This document shows positions 17,061 through 27,166 of a stretch of 64,000 bases of DNA, one piece after another; the first letter of the stretch is position 1; each line of letters starts with the position of its first letter. Both the position numbers and the translations under genes were made by a program. The DNA comes from PALSA-612 sp963765295 (GTDB lineage Bacteria > Actinomycetota > Thermoleophilia > Gaiellales > Gaiellaceae): contig CAVXVO010000005.1 of NCBI GenBank assembly GCA_963765295.1, positions 682,001 through 746,000 of the forward strand, in the 5' to 3' direction. Under the pieces are notes generated by a model. That model saw only the letters and a program-made list of their open reading frames with translations, did not search any database and was not told the DNA's origin.

Positions 17061-20000
17061 CTAGGCTGCCCGGCGCAGATCGAGAATAGCATCAGCGAGG
17101 ACGAGCGCTGCATCGAAACTGTCAGTTCTTAGGGTTACCTCATGTGAGCCCGTCGAGTAGACCGCGGTGTCGACCGCGGCCCGCAGCGAGCGCAGGTCGT
17201 CGGAGCCGAGAACGAGCGGTCCGACCGACGAGCTTGCCGCCGCGAAAGACGAGGTAGTCGGCCCCGGCCTGCGCGAGCTTCAGCTTCGCCTCCTGGATCG
17301 TGAACAGGTTCTCGACCGGCTCCGGGAGCGGCCCGTAGCGGTCCTCGACGTCGGCCCGCAGCTCGCGCAATTCGTCCTCCGATTCGGTCAACGCCAGCCG
17401 GCGGTGGAGATCGATCTTGAGCGCCTCCGAGTCGACGTAGCTCGCCGGGATGAAGGCGTCGATGCGCGCGTCGATCCGGATCGGCCGCGCGACGACACGA
17501 CGCCCGCCCTGGAGCTCGGCGACCGCTTCGTTGAGGAGCTCGACGTAGAGCTCGAACCCGAGCGCGGCGACATGCCCCGACTGCTCGGCGCCGAGAAGCT
17601 CGCCGGCGCCACGGATCTCGAGGTCGCGCATCGCGATCGAGAACCCGGAGCCGAGCTCGGTGTGGTCGGCGAGCGTCGAGAGGCGCGCCCGCGCCTCGGG
17701 CGCGAGCTCCATGGCGTCGGGGTAGAAGAGGTACGCGTGGGCCGGCACCTCCGAGCGGCCGACCCGTCCCCGGATCTGGTAGAGCTGCGCGAGGCCGAGC
17801 AGGTCGGCACGCTCGACGACGAGCGTGTTCGCCTGCGGGATGTCGAGGCCCGACTCGATGATCGTCGTCGACACGAGCACGTCGGCATCTCCGCGGAGGA
17901 ACTCGACCATCCGGTTCTCGAGCTCACGTTCCTTCATCTGTCCATGGGCGACGAGGAAGCGCAGTTCCGGGCAGAGCTCCTGCAGCTTCGCGGCCGCCTC
18001 CTCGATCGTCTCGACGCGGTTGTGCAGGTAGAACGACTGCCCGCCTCGCTCGCGCTCGCGGGAGAGCGCCGTCTTGACGAGCTCGTCGTCGTACTCGCCG
18101 ACGTGCGTCCGGATCGCCTGCCTGCCCTCGGGCGGTGTTTCGATGATCGAGATGTCGCGCAGCCCGGCCAGCGACATGTGCAGGGTGCGCGGGATCGGCG
18201 TCGCGGTGAGGGCGAGCACGTCGACCTCGAGCCTCAGCGAGCGGAGAAGCTCCTTCTGCGCCACGCCGAAGCGCTGCTCCTCGTCCACGACCACGAGCCC
18301 GAGGCTCTTCGGGATCACGTCGCGGGAGAGGATCCGGTGCGTTCCGATCAGCACCTCGACCTTCCCGGCCGCGAAGTCGGCCAGCACCTGCTTGACGTCG
18401 GCGGGCTTCCGGAAGCGCGAGACCATCTCCACGCGCACCGGGAAGTCGGCGAACCGCTCGCGGAACGTGTTCCAATGCTGCTGCGCGAGCACGGTCGTCG
18501 GGACGAGCATCAGCACCTGGCGCCCCTCGAGGGCGACGGCGAACGCGGCGCGCAGCGCCACCTCCGTCTTGCCGAAGCCGACGTCGCCGCAGACGAGCCT
18601 GTCCATCGGCCGGGGCGCCTCGAGATCTTCCTTCACGGCCTCGATGGCAGTCCTCTGGTCGTCCGTCTCCCGGTACGGGAAGCTTGCCTCGAGGCGCTCG
18701 AGCCAGTCGCTCGTCAGGTCGTAGGCGACGCCCACCGCCGTCTGCCTGCTCGCGTAGAGCGCGATCAGCTCCCCGGCCAGCTCGCGGGCCGACTCGCGCG
18801 CCCGGGACTTGATCAGCTGCCAGGCCTTCCCCCCGAGGCGCGAGAGCGCGGGCGCACGCGCATCCGCACCGACGTAGCGCGACACCTTGCCGATCTGCTC
18901 GTGAGGCACGTAGAGCCGGTCGTCGCCGCGGAAGCCGACGAACAGGTAGTCGCGCGTGACGCCGGCGACCGTCTTCGTCTCGAAGCCGAGCAGCTTGCCC
19001 ACGCCGTGGTCCTCGTGGACGACGAAGTCGCCGGTGCGGAGGTCCGCGAACGACTGCAGCGCGCGGCCGATCCTCGCGTCCCCGCGCGGCGCCCGGCGCC
19101 GAAAGACCTGCGTGTCGGGGAGGAGCGCGAGTCCGAGCTCGCGCCAGACGAAACCGCGGCGGGCCGGCGAGACGGCAAAGACGACGCCCGGCTCCTGCGG
19201 GAGGCCGTCGCCCGGCTCGATCAGGCCTGCGTCGACGCGGCGGAGCAGGGCCTGCGTCCGCAGCGCCTCACCGCGATGCGGAAAGGCGACGACGACCCGG
19301 ATACCGCCGCGCACGAAGCTTTGGAGCTCGTTCTCGGCCTCGGCGAGCCCGCGCGCTGCGAGGGCGGGCCGCTGCGCCTCGAACGAGTGGGCCTGTCCCT
19401 GCGGCAGCGGATCGAGTCGGGACGCGGCGGGCAGCTCGCGCTCCTCGCCGAGCTCCTCGAGCCATGCCTCGCGGACTGCGCTCGGCCGCCAGACGAGCTC
19501 GGGATCGACGGGAAGCGGCGGCACAAGATCGTCCGGCACCGAGCGCTCGCCCTCGTCGCGCGACAGCACATCGCCCGGATCGAGCAGGTCGACCCGCCGT
19601 TCCGCGGCCGGATAGAGGAGCGCGGCGTCCAGCGAGCGGAGTGCCCGCTGCGTGAACGGCGAGAACGCGCGGATCGCTTCGACCTCGTCGCCGAAGAGCT
19701 CGACGCGGACCGGCTCGCGTCCCGTGACCGGATAGACGTCGACGATCCCGCCGCGCACCGCGAACTGGCCACGCTCCTCGGCCCGCTCGACCCGCTCGTA
19801 GCCGGCCAGGGCGAGCCGCTCCGTGAGCCCACCGATTCCCGGCTCGTCGCCGGGCCTGACCGCAATCGGCTCCGGCCGCGCCTGCAAAGGCGGGAGCGGT
19901 TCCGCGATCGCGGCGGCCGAGACGCAGACGAGACCGCCGGCCGCGAGCACGTCGACCGAGCGGAAACGCTCGCCGACGAGGTGCGGCGGCGGCTCGAGGC

Positions 20001-20274
20001 CGGAGTCGAACGAGACGCCGCGGCTCGGCATGAAGGCGACGACGTCCTCCCCGAGGAACCACGCCGCCGCCTCGGCGGCGTCCCGCGCCTCGGCATCTTC
20101 GGGCAGCAGGCAGACGAGCCCGCGCTGCAAACGCATGTGGAGAGCCGCGAGCAGCAGCGGGAGCGCAGGCTCGGACACGCGGGCATCCGCCCGCCCGAGC
20201 TCCTCGGCGAACGCGGCGAGACCCTCGCTCTCGGCGAGCTCACGCGCGAAGATGTCGAGCACCGGTCGGTCCAT
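17061..20274 (-). CDS. mfd: Transcription-repair coupling factor Mfd (one frameshift near its end)
   Basis: Mfd removes RNA polymerase stalled at lesions and recruits UvrABC. A UvrB-like N-terminal part, an RNAP-interacting domain (TGDFVVHEDHGVGKLLGFET), a superfamily 2 helicase core (RLVCGDVGFGKTEVALRAAF, the VVVDEEQRFG DEXX box, ALTATPIPRTLHMSLAG, QIRGRVGRSEVPAHAY) and a C-terminal TRCF domain follow in order. The unshifted frame would stop at 17140 after an aberrant arginine-rich tail. Removing one base near 17224 gives the expected end and a TAG at 17061, about 1,070 residues in all. It has its own predicted promoter. Confidence 0.93.
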
Positions 20275-20412
20275 GACGACTGGCGAAACCGCCCGGTTCC
20301 GCCCCTCCAGTCTAGGCCGTACGGCGAGGCCGAACGGGCACCAAGGCGATGCCTGTCGAAGCCGGGCACACCGAACCTGGGCACGCCAAAGCGGCCGGCC
20401 CTGTCACCGTAG

Positions 20413-20430
20413 CCCCACCCAAGGGTGGGG
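20413..20430. repeat. Perfect 8-bp inverted repeat in the mfd leader
   Basis: CCCCACCC-AA-GGGTGGGG lies about 20 bases inside the predicted mfd transcript and about 140 bases before its start codon. No T-run follows. It might be the terminator stem of the upstream pth transcript or a leader structure. Confidence 0.45.
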
Positions 20431-20455
20431 AGTTCGCCACCCGCCACCCGGCTCG

Positions 20456-20484
20456 ATCGTATCGACGGATCTCTGCCGTGTCAG
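20456..20484 (-). promoter_or_regulatory. Predicted mfd promoter
   Basis: On the minus strand CTGACA, a 17-base spacer and TACGAT form a sigma-A-type promoter in the 269-base gap between pth and mfd. The transcript would carry a leader of roughly 170 bases. Confidence 0.5.
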
Positions 20485-20543
20485 TGGTGTAAACGTGACA
20501 ATTGTGTGACTTTTCGTCCACAGCCGTCAGGCGCGGACAGGCC

Positions 20544-21137
20544 TCAGTTGAACCGCTTCTGCGCCTCCTCGAGACCGTCGCGGGCCATCGTCTCGACGGC
20601 GTCCGCGGCGCGGCCGACGAGGGCAGGCACGTCGACGGTCGGGTCGAAGTCGGCGAGAACGTAGTCGGCAACGGAGCGACGATCGCCGCGACCGGGCCGC
20701 CCGACGCCGATCCGGAGGCGCAGGAAGTCCTGCGACCCGAGCGTCTGGGCGATCGAGCGCAGGCCGTTGTGGCCGGCCAGGCCGCCGCCCATCCTCGCCT
20801 GCAGCCTTCCCTCCTCGAGGTCGACGTCGTCGTGGACGACGAGCAGGGCCCCGGGCTCCACCTTGAAGAAGCGGCCGGCGGCGCCGATCGACCGGCCGGA
20901 CTCGTTCATGTACGTCTCCGGCTTCAACAGGCCGAGCCGCAGGTCGCCGAACCGGACCTCGGCGAGCCGGCCGGAGAACTTCGACTTCCAGGAGCCGTCG
21001 TGGCGCGCCGCCAGCTCGTCGGCTACGAGCCAACCCGCGTTGTGACGGGTCGCCGCGTACTCACGCCCGGGGTTGCCGAGACCCGCGACCAGCAGGTCGA
21101 GCGTCGAGGCGCTCTCGCCCCGACGGAACAGCCGCAC
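20544..21137 (-). CDS. pth: Peptidyl-tRNA hydrolase
   Basis: Pth releases peptides from stalled peptidyl-tRNA. The 197-residue protein has LLVAGLGNPGREYAATRHNAGW at the N-terminus with the catalytic histidine in RHNAG, the LLKPETYMNESGRSI segment, and VVHDDVDLEEGRLQ with the conserved Asp. It lies four bases after the L25 gene, the standard actinobacterial rplY-pth pair. Confidence 0.95.
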   Translation of the reverse strand: MRLFRRGESASTLDLLVAGLGNPGREYAATRHNAGWLVADELAARHDGSWKSKFSGRLAEVRFGDLRLGLLKPETYMNESGRSIGAAGRFFKVEPGALLVVHDDVDLEEGRLQARMGGGLAGHNGLRSIAQTLGSQDFLRLRIGVGRPGRGDRRSVADYVLADFDPTVDVPALVGRAADAVETMARDGLEEAQKRFN

Positions 21138-21140
21138 GAA

Positions 21141-21842
21141 CTAGCCCTCGTCGGAGTCTGACGGGGCGCCGTCGCCGCCCGCGCCCTCGCCGGACGCGCC
21201 CTCGCCACCGGGCTCCCCGCCCTCGCCCGGCTCCTCGCCCTCGGCCAGCTCTTCCTCGGGCACCTCCTCGACCTCGACGCGCGGCGCCGCGACGGTGACG
21301 ACGACGGTGTCGGGATCGTCGAGGATCCGTGTGCCCTCGGGTGCGACGAGATCGGCGACCCGGAGGTTCGTGCCGATTTCGGCGCTGCTGATGTCGAGCA
21401 GCAGGCGGTCGGGAATCTCGAGCGGCAGCGCCTCGACGCTGACCTCGCGAACGAGCGCCGACAGGACCCCGCCCACTTTGACACCGGGCGACTCTCCCTC
21501 CAGCTCGATCGCGACCTGCGCCGTGATCGCCTGGTCGAGGCGGACCTCGTACAGGTCGAAGTGGGTGATCTTGCCGCGAATCGGATCGACCTGGTAGTCC
21601 TTGAGGATCGACGCGTGTGAGGTCTTCTCGCCCGAGAGCACGACGTCGAGGATCGCGTGGCGGCCGGCCGGGCCGCTCAGCACGCGCCGGAGCTCACGCT
21701 CCGGCACCGCGATCGCGTGCGGGTTCTTGCCGCGCCCGTAGAGGACGCCGGGGATGAAGCCGTCGCGACGCAGCCGGGCAGTTGCACTCGTGCCCGTGCT
21801 CTCGCGCTCCTGTGCTTCCAGCTTGACTCGCTCTCCGGCCAC
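21141..21842 (-). CDS. rplY: 50S ribosomal protein L25/Ctc
   Basis: 5S rRNA-binding ribosomal protein of the long CTC form, 233 residues. The N-terminal L25 domain (TARLRRDGFIPGVLYGRGKN, ILKDYQVDPIRGKITHFDLY) is followed by the TL5-type beta domain and a C-terminal acidic Glu/Gly/Ala-rich tail from about residue 185. Such tails are usual in actinobacterial Ctc proteins. It lies between prs and pth on the same strand. Confidence 0.93.
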   Translation of the reverse strand: MAGERVKLEAQERESTGTSATARLRRDGFIPGVLYGRGKNPHAIAVPERELRRVLSGPAGRHAILDVVLSGEKTSHASILKDYQVDPIRGKITHFDLYEVRLDQAITAQVAIELEGESPGVKVGGVLSALVREVSVEALPLEIPDRLLLDISSAEIGTNLRVADLVAPEGTRILDDPDTVVVTVAAPRVEVEEVPEEELAEGEEPGEGGEPGGEGASGEGAGGDGAPSDSDEG

Positions 21843-21888
21843 GGCGGCGGATTGTAGCGGCGGACGCTTGGACGTCCGCGCGGAGCGG

Positions 21889-22959
21889 TCAGAAGAGCTG
21901 CGTGTCGCCGCCGAAGATGGCGGAAACGGAGTCGTCGGAGAAGACGTTCATGATCGTCTCCGCGAGCAGGCCCGAGATCGGCAGCACGGTCATCTTCTCG
22001 GGCCGGTGCGTCGGGTCGATGGGAACCGTGTCGGTGACGACGACGCCGGCCAGGTCGGAGTCGGCGATCGCCTTCAGGCCGTTCACCGAGAAGAGCGCGT
22101 GGGTCAGGAAAGCCCACACGTCCGTCGCGCCCTGCTCCTTGAGCGCCTCGGCGCCGGCGATCAGCGTGCTGCCTGTCGTCGAGACGTCGTCGCCGATGAT
22201 CGCGATCTTGTCGCGCACGCGCCCGGTGACCTCGGTCATCTCCACGGTGTCCGGGCCCGATCGCATCTTGTGCATGACGGCGAAGCCGGCGCCGATCATC
22301 TCCGCGAAGCGCACCGCGTGCTTGGCCCTCCCCGCGTCCGGGGCCACGGACACGATCCCGTCACCCTCGAGGCCCAGGTCGCGGAAATGGCGGCCGAACA
22401 GCGGCAGGGCGGTCATGTGGTCGACAGGAATGTTGAAAAAGCCCTGGATCTGGCCCGCGTGGAGATCCATCGTCAGGACGCGATCGGCGCCGGCAAGCTG
22501 GAGCATGTCCGCGACGTAGCGCCCGGAGATCGGCTCACGCGGCTTGGCCTTGCGGTCCTGGCGCGAGTACGGGAACCACGGGATGACCGCGGTGATCCGC
22601 TTCGCGGACGCGAGCTTCGCAGCCTGGATCATCAGGCAGAGCTCCATCAGGTTTCGATCGACGGGCACACAGCCGGTCTGGACGAGGAACAGGTCGGAGC
22701 CTCGGATCGACTCGCAGTAGCGGCAGTAGGTCTCGCCGTTCGGGAACGTCTCGAGGACGATCTCCCCCAGCTCGACGCCGAGCTTCTCCGCGATGGCGGC
22801 GGCGAGGTCGGGATGTGAGCTCCCCGAGAAGACCATCAGCCGCTTCGACGGCCCGCGCTCCAGGTAGTGACCCGCGCTCACCTCGGGGCGCTCCGGAAGC
22901 CCGACCGACTCCAGGCCTGGAAGCCGGAAGGTCTCAGTCGTTGCGCTTTCGACGGACAT
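21889..22959 (-). CDS. prs: Ribose-phosphate pyrophosphokinase
   Basis: Makes PRPP from ribose-5-phosphate and ATP. The core starts at about residue 39 (KRLMVFSGSSHPDLAAAIAE) and contains FPNGETYCRYCESIRGSDLF, the DLHAGQIQGFF segment and the PRPP-binding loop DDVSTTGSTL. At 356 residues it is about 35 longer than usual because of the N-terminal extension, part of which overlaps the end of glmU by 26 bases; a later start is possible but no good one is evident. It follows glmU, which is the classic order. Confidence 0.93.
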   Translation of the reverse strand: MSVESATTETFRLPGLESVGLPERPEVSAGHYLERGPSKRLMVFSGSSHPDLAAAIAEKLGVELGEIVLETFPNGETYCRYCESIRGSDLFLVQTGCVPVDRNLMELCLMIQAAKLASAKRITAVIPWFPYSRQDRKAKPREPISGRYVADMLQLAGADRVLTMDLHAGQIQGFFNIPVDHMTALPLFGRHFRDLGLEGDGIVSVAPDAGRAKHAVRFAEMIGAGFAVMHKMRSGPDTVEMTEVTGRVRDKIAIIGDDVSTTGSTLIAGAEALKEQGATDVWAFLTHALFSVNGLKAIADSDLAGVVVTDTVPIDPTHRPEKMTVLPISGLLAETIMNVFSDDSVSAIFGGDTQLF

Positions 22960-24275
22960 AGCCTTCCTTGTTGACCTGGCGGGGCGGGAAGCCGGCCAGC
23001 GAGGCCGGCGGGACGTCGTCTGTGATCACCGTTCCGGGATAGACCCATGCGTCGTCGCCGACGTCGACCGGGGCGACGAACGTATTGTCGACGCCGGTCC
23101 TGACGTTGCGCCCGATCGTGGTGCGGCTCTTGCCGCCGCCCGGACGGTGCTTGAGGTTCGCGGTCACGTTGGCGGCGGCGATATTCGTGTCCTCGCCGAT
23201 GTCCGCGTCGCCGATGTACGAGAGGTGCGGCACCTTCGTGCGCGCGCCGATGCGCGAGTTCTTGATCTCAACGAACGTACCCGCCTTCGCTCCTGCCTCG
23301 ACGACCGTGCCGGGGCGAAGGTAACAGAACGGGCCTACGAGCGCATCCGCTCCGACGACCGCATCGACCACGACGGCGTGCGGGCCGATCTGGGCACCTG
23401 CATCGATCCTCGTGCTGCCGGCGAGGACGGTGAACGGATGCACGACGACGTCCTCGTCGAGCTCGACGCCGGCCTCGATCCACGTCGTCTGCGGATCGAC
23501 GATGCCGACGCCCGCGAGCATGTGCTCCTCGTTGATCCGGTCGCGCAGGCGGGCCGCGGCATTCGCGAGCTCGACCCGCGTGTTGACGCCCAGCGCTTCG
23601 TACGGGTCGGGCGCCAGGTGTACGGCCCCTTTCCCACCGTCGCCGACGATGTGGCGGACCGAGTCCGTGAGGTAGAGCTCGCCCTGCACGTTGTGCGGGT
23701 CGAGCCGGTCGAGCGCGGACCACAGGGCTGGCGCGGCGAAGACGTAGATCGAGCTGTTCACCTCGCCGATCGCAAGCTCGTCCGGGGACGCGTCGCCGGC
23801 CTCGACGATCGCGCTCAGGGTGCCGTCCGCGACCCCTCAGGACACGTCCGTACGCACCGGGGTCGGGCGGCTCGAAGGAGAGGACGGTGACGTCGGCCGC
23901 CTCGCGGCGATGCTCGGCGACGAGATCGCGTAGGAGGGCGGGCGAGAGCAGCGGCACGTCGCCCGAGAGCACGAGCACGTCGCCCTCGAAGCCTTCGAGC
24001 TCTCGGCGTGCGGACCCGACGGCGTCTCCGGTTCCGCGCGGCTCCCGCTGGATCGCGACCCGCGCGCCCTCGACTGTCGGCACGGCTTCCGCGGTCTCCG
24101 GCGAGAGCACGACCACGAGCGGGTCGGGACCGAGCTCCCGGGCGGCCTCGATCGGCCAGTCCATCAGCCTCCGGCCGAGCAGCGGATGCAGGTGCTTCGG
24201 CAGCTTCGAGCGCATGCGCGTGCCGAGGCCTGCGGCCATGACGACGGCGGCGAGGGAGGTCTCGTTCGAGCTCAT
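22934..24275 (-). CDS. glmU: Bifunctional GlmU, UDP-GlcNAc synthesis (one frameshift)
   Basis: Acetylates glucosamine-1-phosphate and couples it to UTP to give UDP-GlcNAc for peptidoglycan. The N-terminal pyrophosphorylase has AAVVMAAGLGTRMRSKLPK and the QREPRGTGDAV loop. The C-terminal part is a left-handed beta helix with hexapeptide repeats (VVEAGAKAGTFVEIKNSRIG, AANVTANLKHRPGG). A run of four G instead of three near 23834 shifts the frame after PGAYGRVLR; removing one restores VADGTLSAIVEAGD and joins the two parts into about 446 residues. Confidence 0.9.
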
Positions 24276-24315
24276 GTGGTTTGGGTCAATCCCGGGTGAG
24301 AGCCACCGCGAGAGG

Positions 24316-24386
24316 CTGGGGCGCCAGGATTCGAACCTGGGATCGCGGGACCAAAACCCGCTGCCTTACCACTTGGCTACGCCCCA
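24316..24386 (-). tRNA. tRNA-Gln (anticodon TTG)
   Basis: On the minus strand the sequence folds as a 71-base cloverleaf. Acceptor TGGGGCG pairs with CGCCCCA before discriminator G. The anticodon stem GCGGG/CCCGC holds the loop TTTTGGT with anticodon TTG. The T arm contains GGTTCGAATCC. CCA is not encoded. It lies just upstream of glmU. Confidence 0.95.
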
Positions 24387-24408
24387 CCGGAAGCCGAGTA
24401 TAGGTCGG

Positions 24409-24813
24409 CTACTTCGGTTGCTGTTGGGGGCGGTCCGAGAGCAGGAGCAGGAGCACGACCGCCGCGAAGATCGCCGCCAGGATCAGCGCCAGCGCCGAGA
24501 CGACCTCGAACAGGATCACGGCCACGACGGCCAGCGCCTGCGCGGTTGCTGCAATCCACGAGATGTCCCGCCAGAGGCTCGATTCGAGGCTCCGCCCGGC
24601 GAGAACGTAGAAGAGGATGATCGGGACCGAGATGATCACGACCGTCCAGGTCGTGAAGTCGTTCTTGATCCAGACGATGAGCGCCTCCGCGGCGGCGATC
24701 CCGAGCGCGATCTTCGTCTTCGTGTTCCAGATGAACAGCCTCGACGAGTCCCCTGCCTTCACTGGCTGAGTGGGTGTCGTCGGATGCTCCGGCTGCTGCG
24801 CCTGCTCCGCCAC
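24409..24813 (-). CDS. Membrane protein of unknown function (134 aa)
   Basis: A polar, proline-rich N-terminus (about 25 residues) is followed by four hydrophobic helices arranged as two pairs (about 36-48, 56-71, 83-99, 101-124). The start is GTG at 24813, six bases after the ispE stop, so it may be co-transcribed with ispE. No family recognised. Confidence 0.65.
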   Translation of the reverse strand: MAEQAQQPEHPTTPTQPVKAGDSSRLFIWNTKTKIALGIAAAEALIVWIKNDFTTWTVVIISVPIILFYVLAGRSLESSLWRDISWIAATAQALAVVAVILFEVVSALALILAAIFAAVVLLLLLSDRPQQQPK

Positions 24814-24819
24814 GGCCGG

Positions 24820-25640
24820 TCAACCGTACCACGTCGGACGGCACATCCAGACCGTCCCGATAGGCGCCAGAGCCTCTCCCGCCGCACGCGCGACCGCCTC
24901 GTCGTCGAAGAGCCCGTAGACGGTCGGGCCGGCTCCGCTCACGTCGGCGCGAAACGCTCCCAGACCGCTCGAGCTCCGCTGCGTGCGGCGAGGATGCCAG
25001 GTCGTTTCTCGGCAGGCCGGCAAGGTCGCGCGGCCCCCGGACGGCATCGATCCGCGGCGAGGAGATCGATCCGGCGAGCGTCGAAGCCCGACTCGCCGCC
25101 GCGCTGGTCGAACGCCTCGTAGACGGCCGCGGTCGACTCCTTCTCCGCGCCGTCCGGCAGGAGCAACAGGACGCGATACGCGTCCGGGAGCGACAGAGCC
25201 GTGAGCTCGGTTCCGTCCCCCGTGCCGAGCTGCGGCCCGGGTTCGAGGAAGAACGGGACGTCGGCTCCGACGCGCCCGGCAAGCTCGCGCAGGCGCCCGG
25301 GCGGAAGCGGGTCCGCGAGGGTCTCGTTTGCGAGCCTGAGTGCAGCTGCCGCATCGGAGCTGCCGCCCCCCAGCCCGGCCGCAACCGGGATCCGCTTCTC
25401 GATGGCGACGTGCCAGGACGCCGCTGCTCCCGAGGTCGTGGCTAGCTCGGCGAGCGCGCTCGCGACGATCGTGTCGCCGGCGAACCCGCTCACGTGCAGG
25501 TGCTCGGCGGGCTCGAGCATCAGCGAGTCGGCGAGGTCGACCCGCTGCAGCACCGTCGCCACCTCGTGGTTGCCGTCGCGTCGGCGCGGACCGACGACGA
25601 GCGCAAGGTTGATCTTCGCCGGGGCGACCGTGCTCGTCAC
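24820..25640 (-). CDS. ispE: 4-diphosphocytidyl-2-C-methyl-D-erythritol kinase IspE (two frameshifts)
   Basis: GHMP kinase of the MEP isoprenoid pathway. The N-terminus APAKINLALVVGPRRRDGNH and the ATP loop IPVAAGLGGGSSDAAAAL are intact. Two single extra bases, near 25051 and near 24964, break the C-terminal third. Removing them yields RNDLASSPHAAELER and then FRADVSGAGPTVYGLFDDEA, the third GHMP motif. It overlaps ksgA by four bases, as in the usual ksgA-ispE pair. Confidence 0.88.
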
Positions 25641-26423
25641 CGCAGGAGCCCGGTGAGCTCGACGAACTGGTCGGGGCGAAGCTCCTCGGCGCGGGCAGCG
25701 GGGCCGATCCCGAGCTCCTCGAGCGCAGCCGCCGCGCGTTCGCGGCTCGCTACGCCCGCGAGCTCGACGGAGTTGGGAAGCGTCTTGCGCCGGTGCGCGA
25801 ACGCGGCCTGGACGACGCGCTTGATCGCCGGGTAGTCGGCGGGCAGCGGCAGGCGCGCGAAGGCAACGAGCGCCGAGTCGACATTCGGGCGCGGCCGGAA
25901 CACCGTTCGCGCCACGGGATGGAAGCCGACGCGCTCGGCCGCCAGCTGCAGGAGCACCGAGACGGCTCCGTACGCCTTCGTCCTGGGCTCGGCGAAGAAA
26001 CGATCAGCAACCTCGCGCTGCACCATCACGCACCAGCGTTCGACGCCGGGCAGGCCGTCCAGGCTCTCGACGACGAGCGGCGTGGCGACGTTGTACGGCA
26101 AGTTGGCCACGAGCTTCCCCGGCGGCGGCTCGAAGGCTCCGAGGTCGAGCGCGAGCGCATCGCCGTACACGATCGTCGACGTTCGGAACGCCGGCGAGTC
26201 GCTCCGAGAGCCGGGGCTCGAGTGTCCGGTCGATCTCGATGGCGACGACCTGCGCGACCCTGTCGGCGAGGTAGCGCGTGAGGATCCCCAGGCCGGGGCC
26301 GATCTCGAGCACGACGTCCTCGCGGCGGAGGTCGGCGAGCCGGCCGATGACGCCGAGGATGTTCTCGTCGACGAGGAAGTGCTGGCCGAGCTCGCGCTTG
26401 GCACTGACGCGGCCCGTGCTCAC
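25637..26423 (-). CDS. rsmA: 16S rRNA adenine dimethyltransferase KsgA/RsmA (one frameshift)
   Basis: Dimethylates A1518 and A1519 of 16S rRNA. The N-terminus KRELGQHFLVDENILGVIGR and the SAM loop LEIGPGLGILTRYLA are in one frame; KLVANLPYNVATPLVVE (NLPY motif) and the C-terminal RRKTLPNSVE segment are in another. Removing one base near 26175 (giving GVPNVTIVYGDALALD) joins them. The GTG start at 26423 overlaps the TatD stop. Confidence 0.9.
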
Positions 26424-27166
26424 GAGAGGCGGAATGCCGTCGTCGCGTTCTCGTCGATCTGCGCCGCAAGCCCCTCGACGTCCTCGCCTCGAAATGCGGC
26501 AAGCGCGGCCACCGTGTGCACGACGTACGCGGGTTCGTTCGGGCGGCCGCGCACGGGTTGAGGGGCGAGGTAGGGACAGTCCGTCTCCGAGAGGATCCTG
26601 TCCGCGGGCACACGGACGGCTGCGTTGTGGAGCTCCGTCGCCTTCGGAAACGTGACGTTGCCGGCGAACGAGATGTAGTAGCCGCGCTCGAGCGCGACCG
26701 GGAGAAGGCCCGGGGACGAGAAGCAGTGGAGGACGACCGTCCCATCGAAGCCGGCGAGGACATCGGCGGTCTCGTCGTCGGCCGCACGGGTGTGCACGAC
26801 GACGGGCAGTCCGAGGTCGTTCGCGAGCGCAAGCTGGTGCTCGAAGACACGGCGCTGACTCTCGCGCGGGGCGTAGTCGCGATAGAAGTCGAGCCCGGTC
26901 TCGCCCACCGCCACGGCCGTCGGGTCGTTCAGGAGCTCGGCGAGCTCGCCCAGCCGCCCGGCCTCGTCGCCGCCCGCCTGGTGCGGGTGGATGCCGAGCG
27001 CGCACGCCACATCGCCTTCGCTCCGGGCGATCGCAAGCACTGCTCGGCAGGACTCGATCCCCGAGCCGATCGCGACGACCCGGCTCACGCCGGCCTCGCG
27101 GGCACGCGCGAGCAGGACCGGCGCCGCCTCCGCGCACGCGTCGAGGTGCGCGTGCGTGTCGATCAC
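26420..27166 (-). CDS. tatD: TatD family metal-dependent DNase
   Basis: Amidohydrolase-fold hydrolase of 248 residues. Metal-binding motifs: VIDTHAHLDA at the N-terminus, AVGETGLDFYRD, VVVHTRAADDET, LHCFSS and LSETDCPYLAP. Homologues have 3'-5' exonuclease activity. The start is GTG at 27166, overlapping the MetG stop (GTGA); the open frame upstream is a shadow of metG. It is part of the metG-tatD-ksgA-ispE run. Confidence 0.92.
   Translation of the reverse strand: MIDTHAHLDACAEAAPVLLARAREAGVSRVVAIGSGIESCRAVLAIARSEGDVACALGIHPHQAGGDEAGRLGELAELLNDPTAVAVGETGLDFYRDYAPRESQRRVFEHQLALANDLGLPVVVHTRAADDETADVLAGFDGTVVLHCFSSPGLLPVALERGYYISFAGNVTFPKATELHNAAVRVPADRILSETDCPYLAPQPVRGRPNEPAYVVHTVAALAAFRGEDVEGLAAQIDENATTAFRLS

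Noticed and set aside
17167..20412. An open frame of over 1,000 codons on the plus strand opposite mfd
   Set aside because: It is the antisense shadow of a GC-rich gene. The protein has no domain, while the minus strand carries a complete Mfd.
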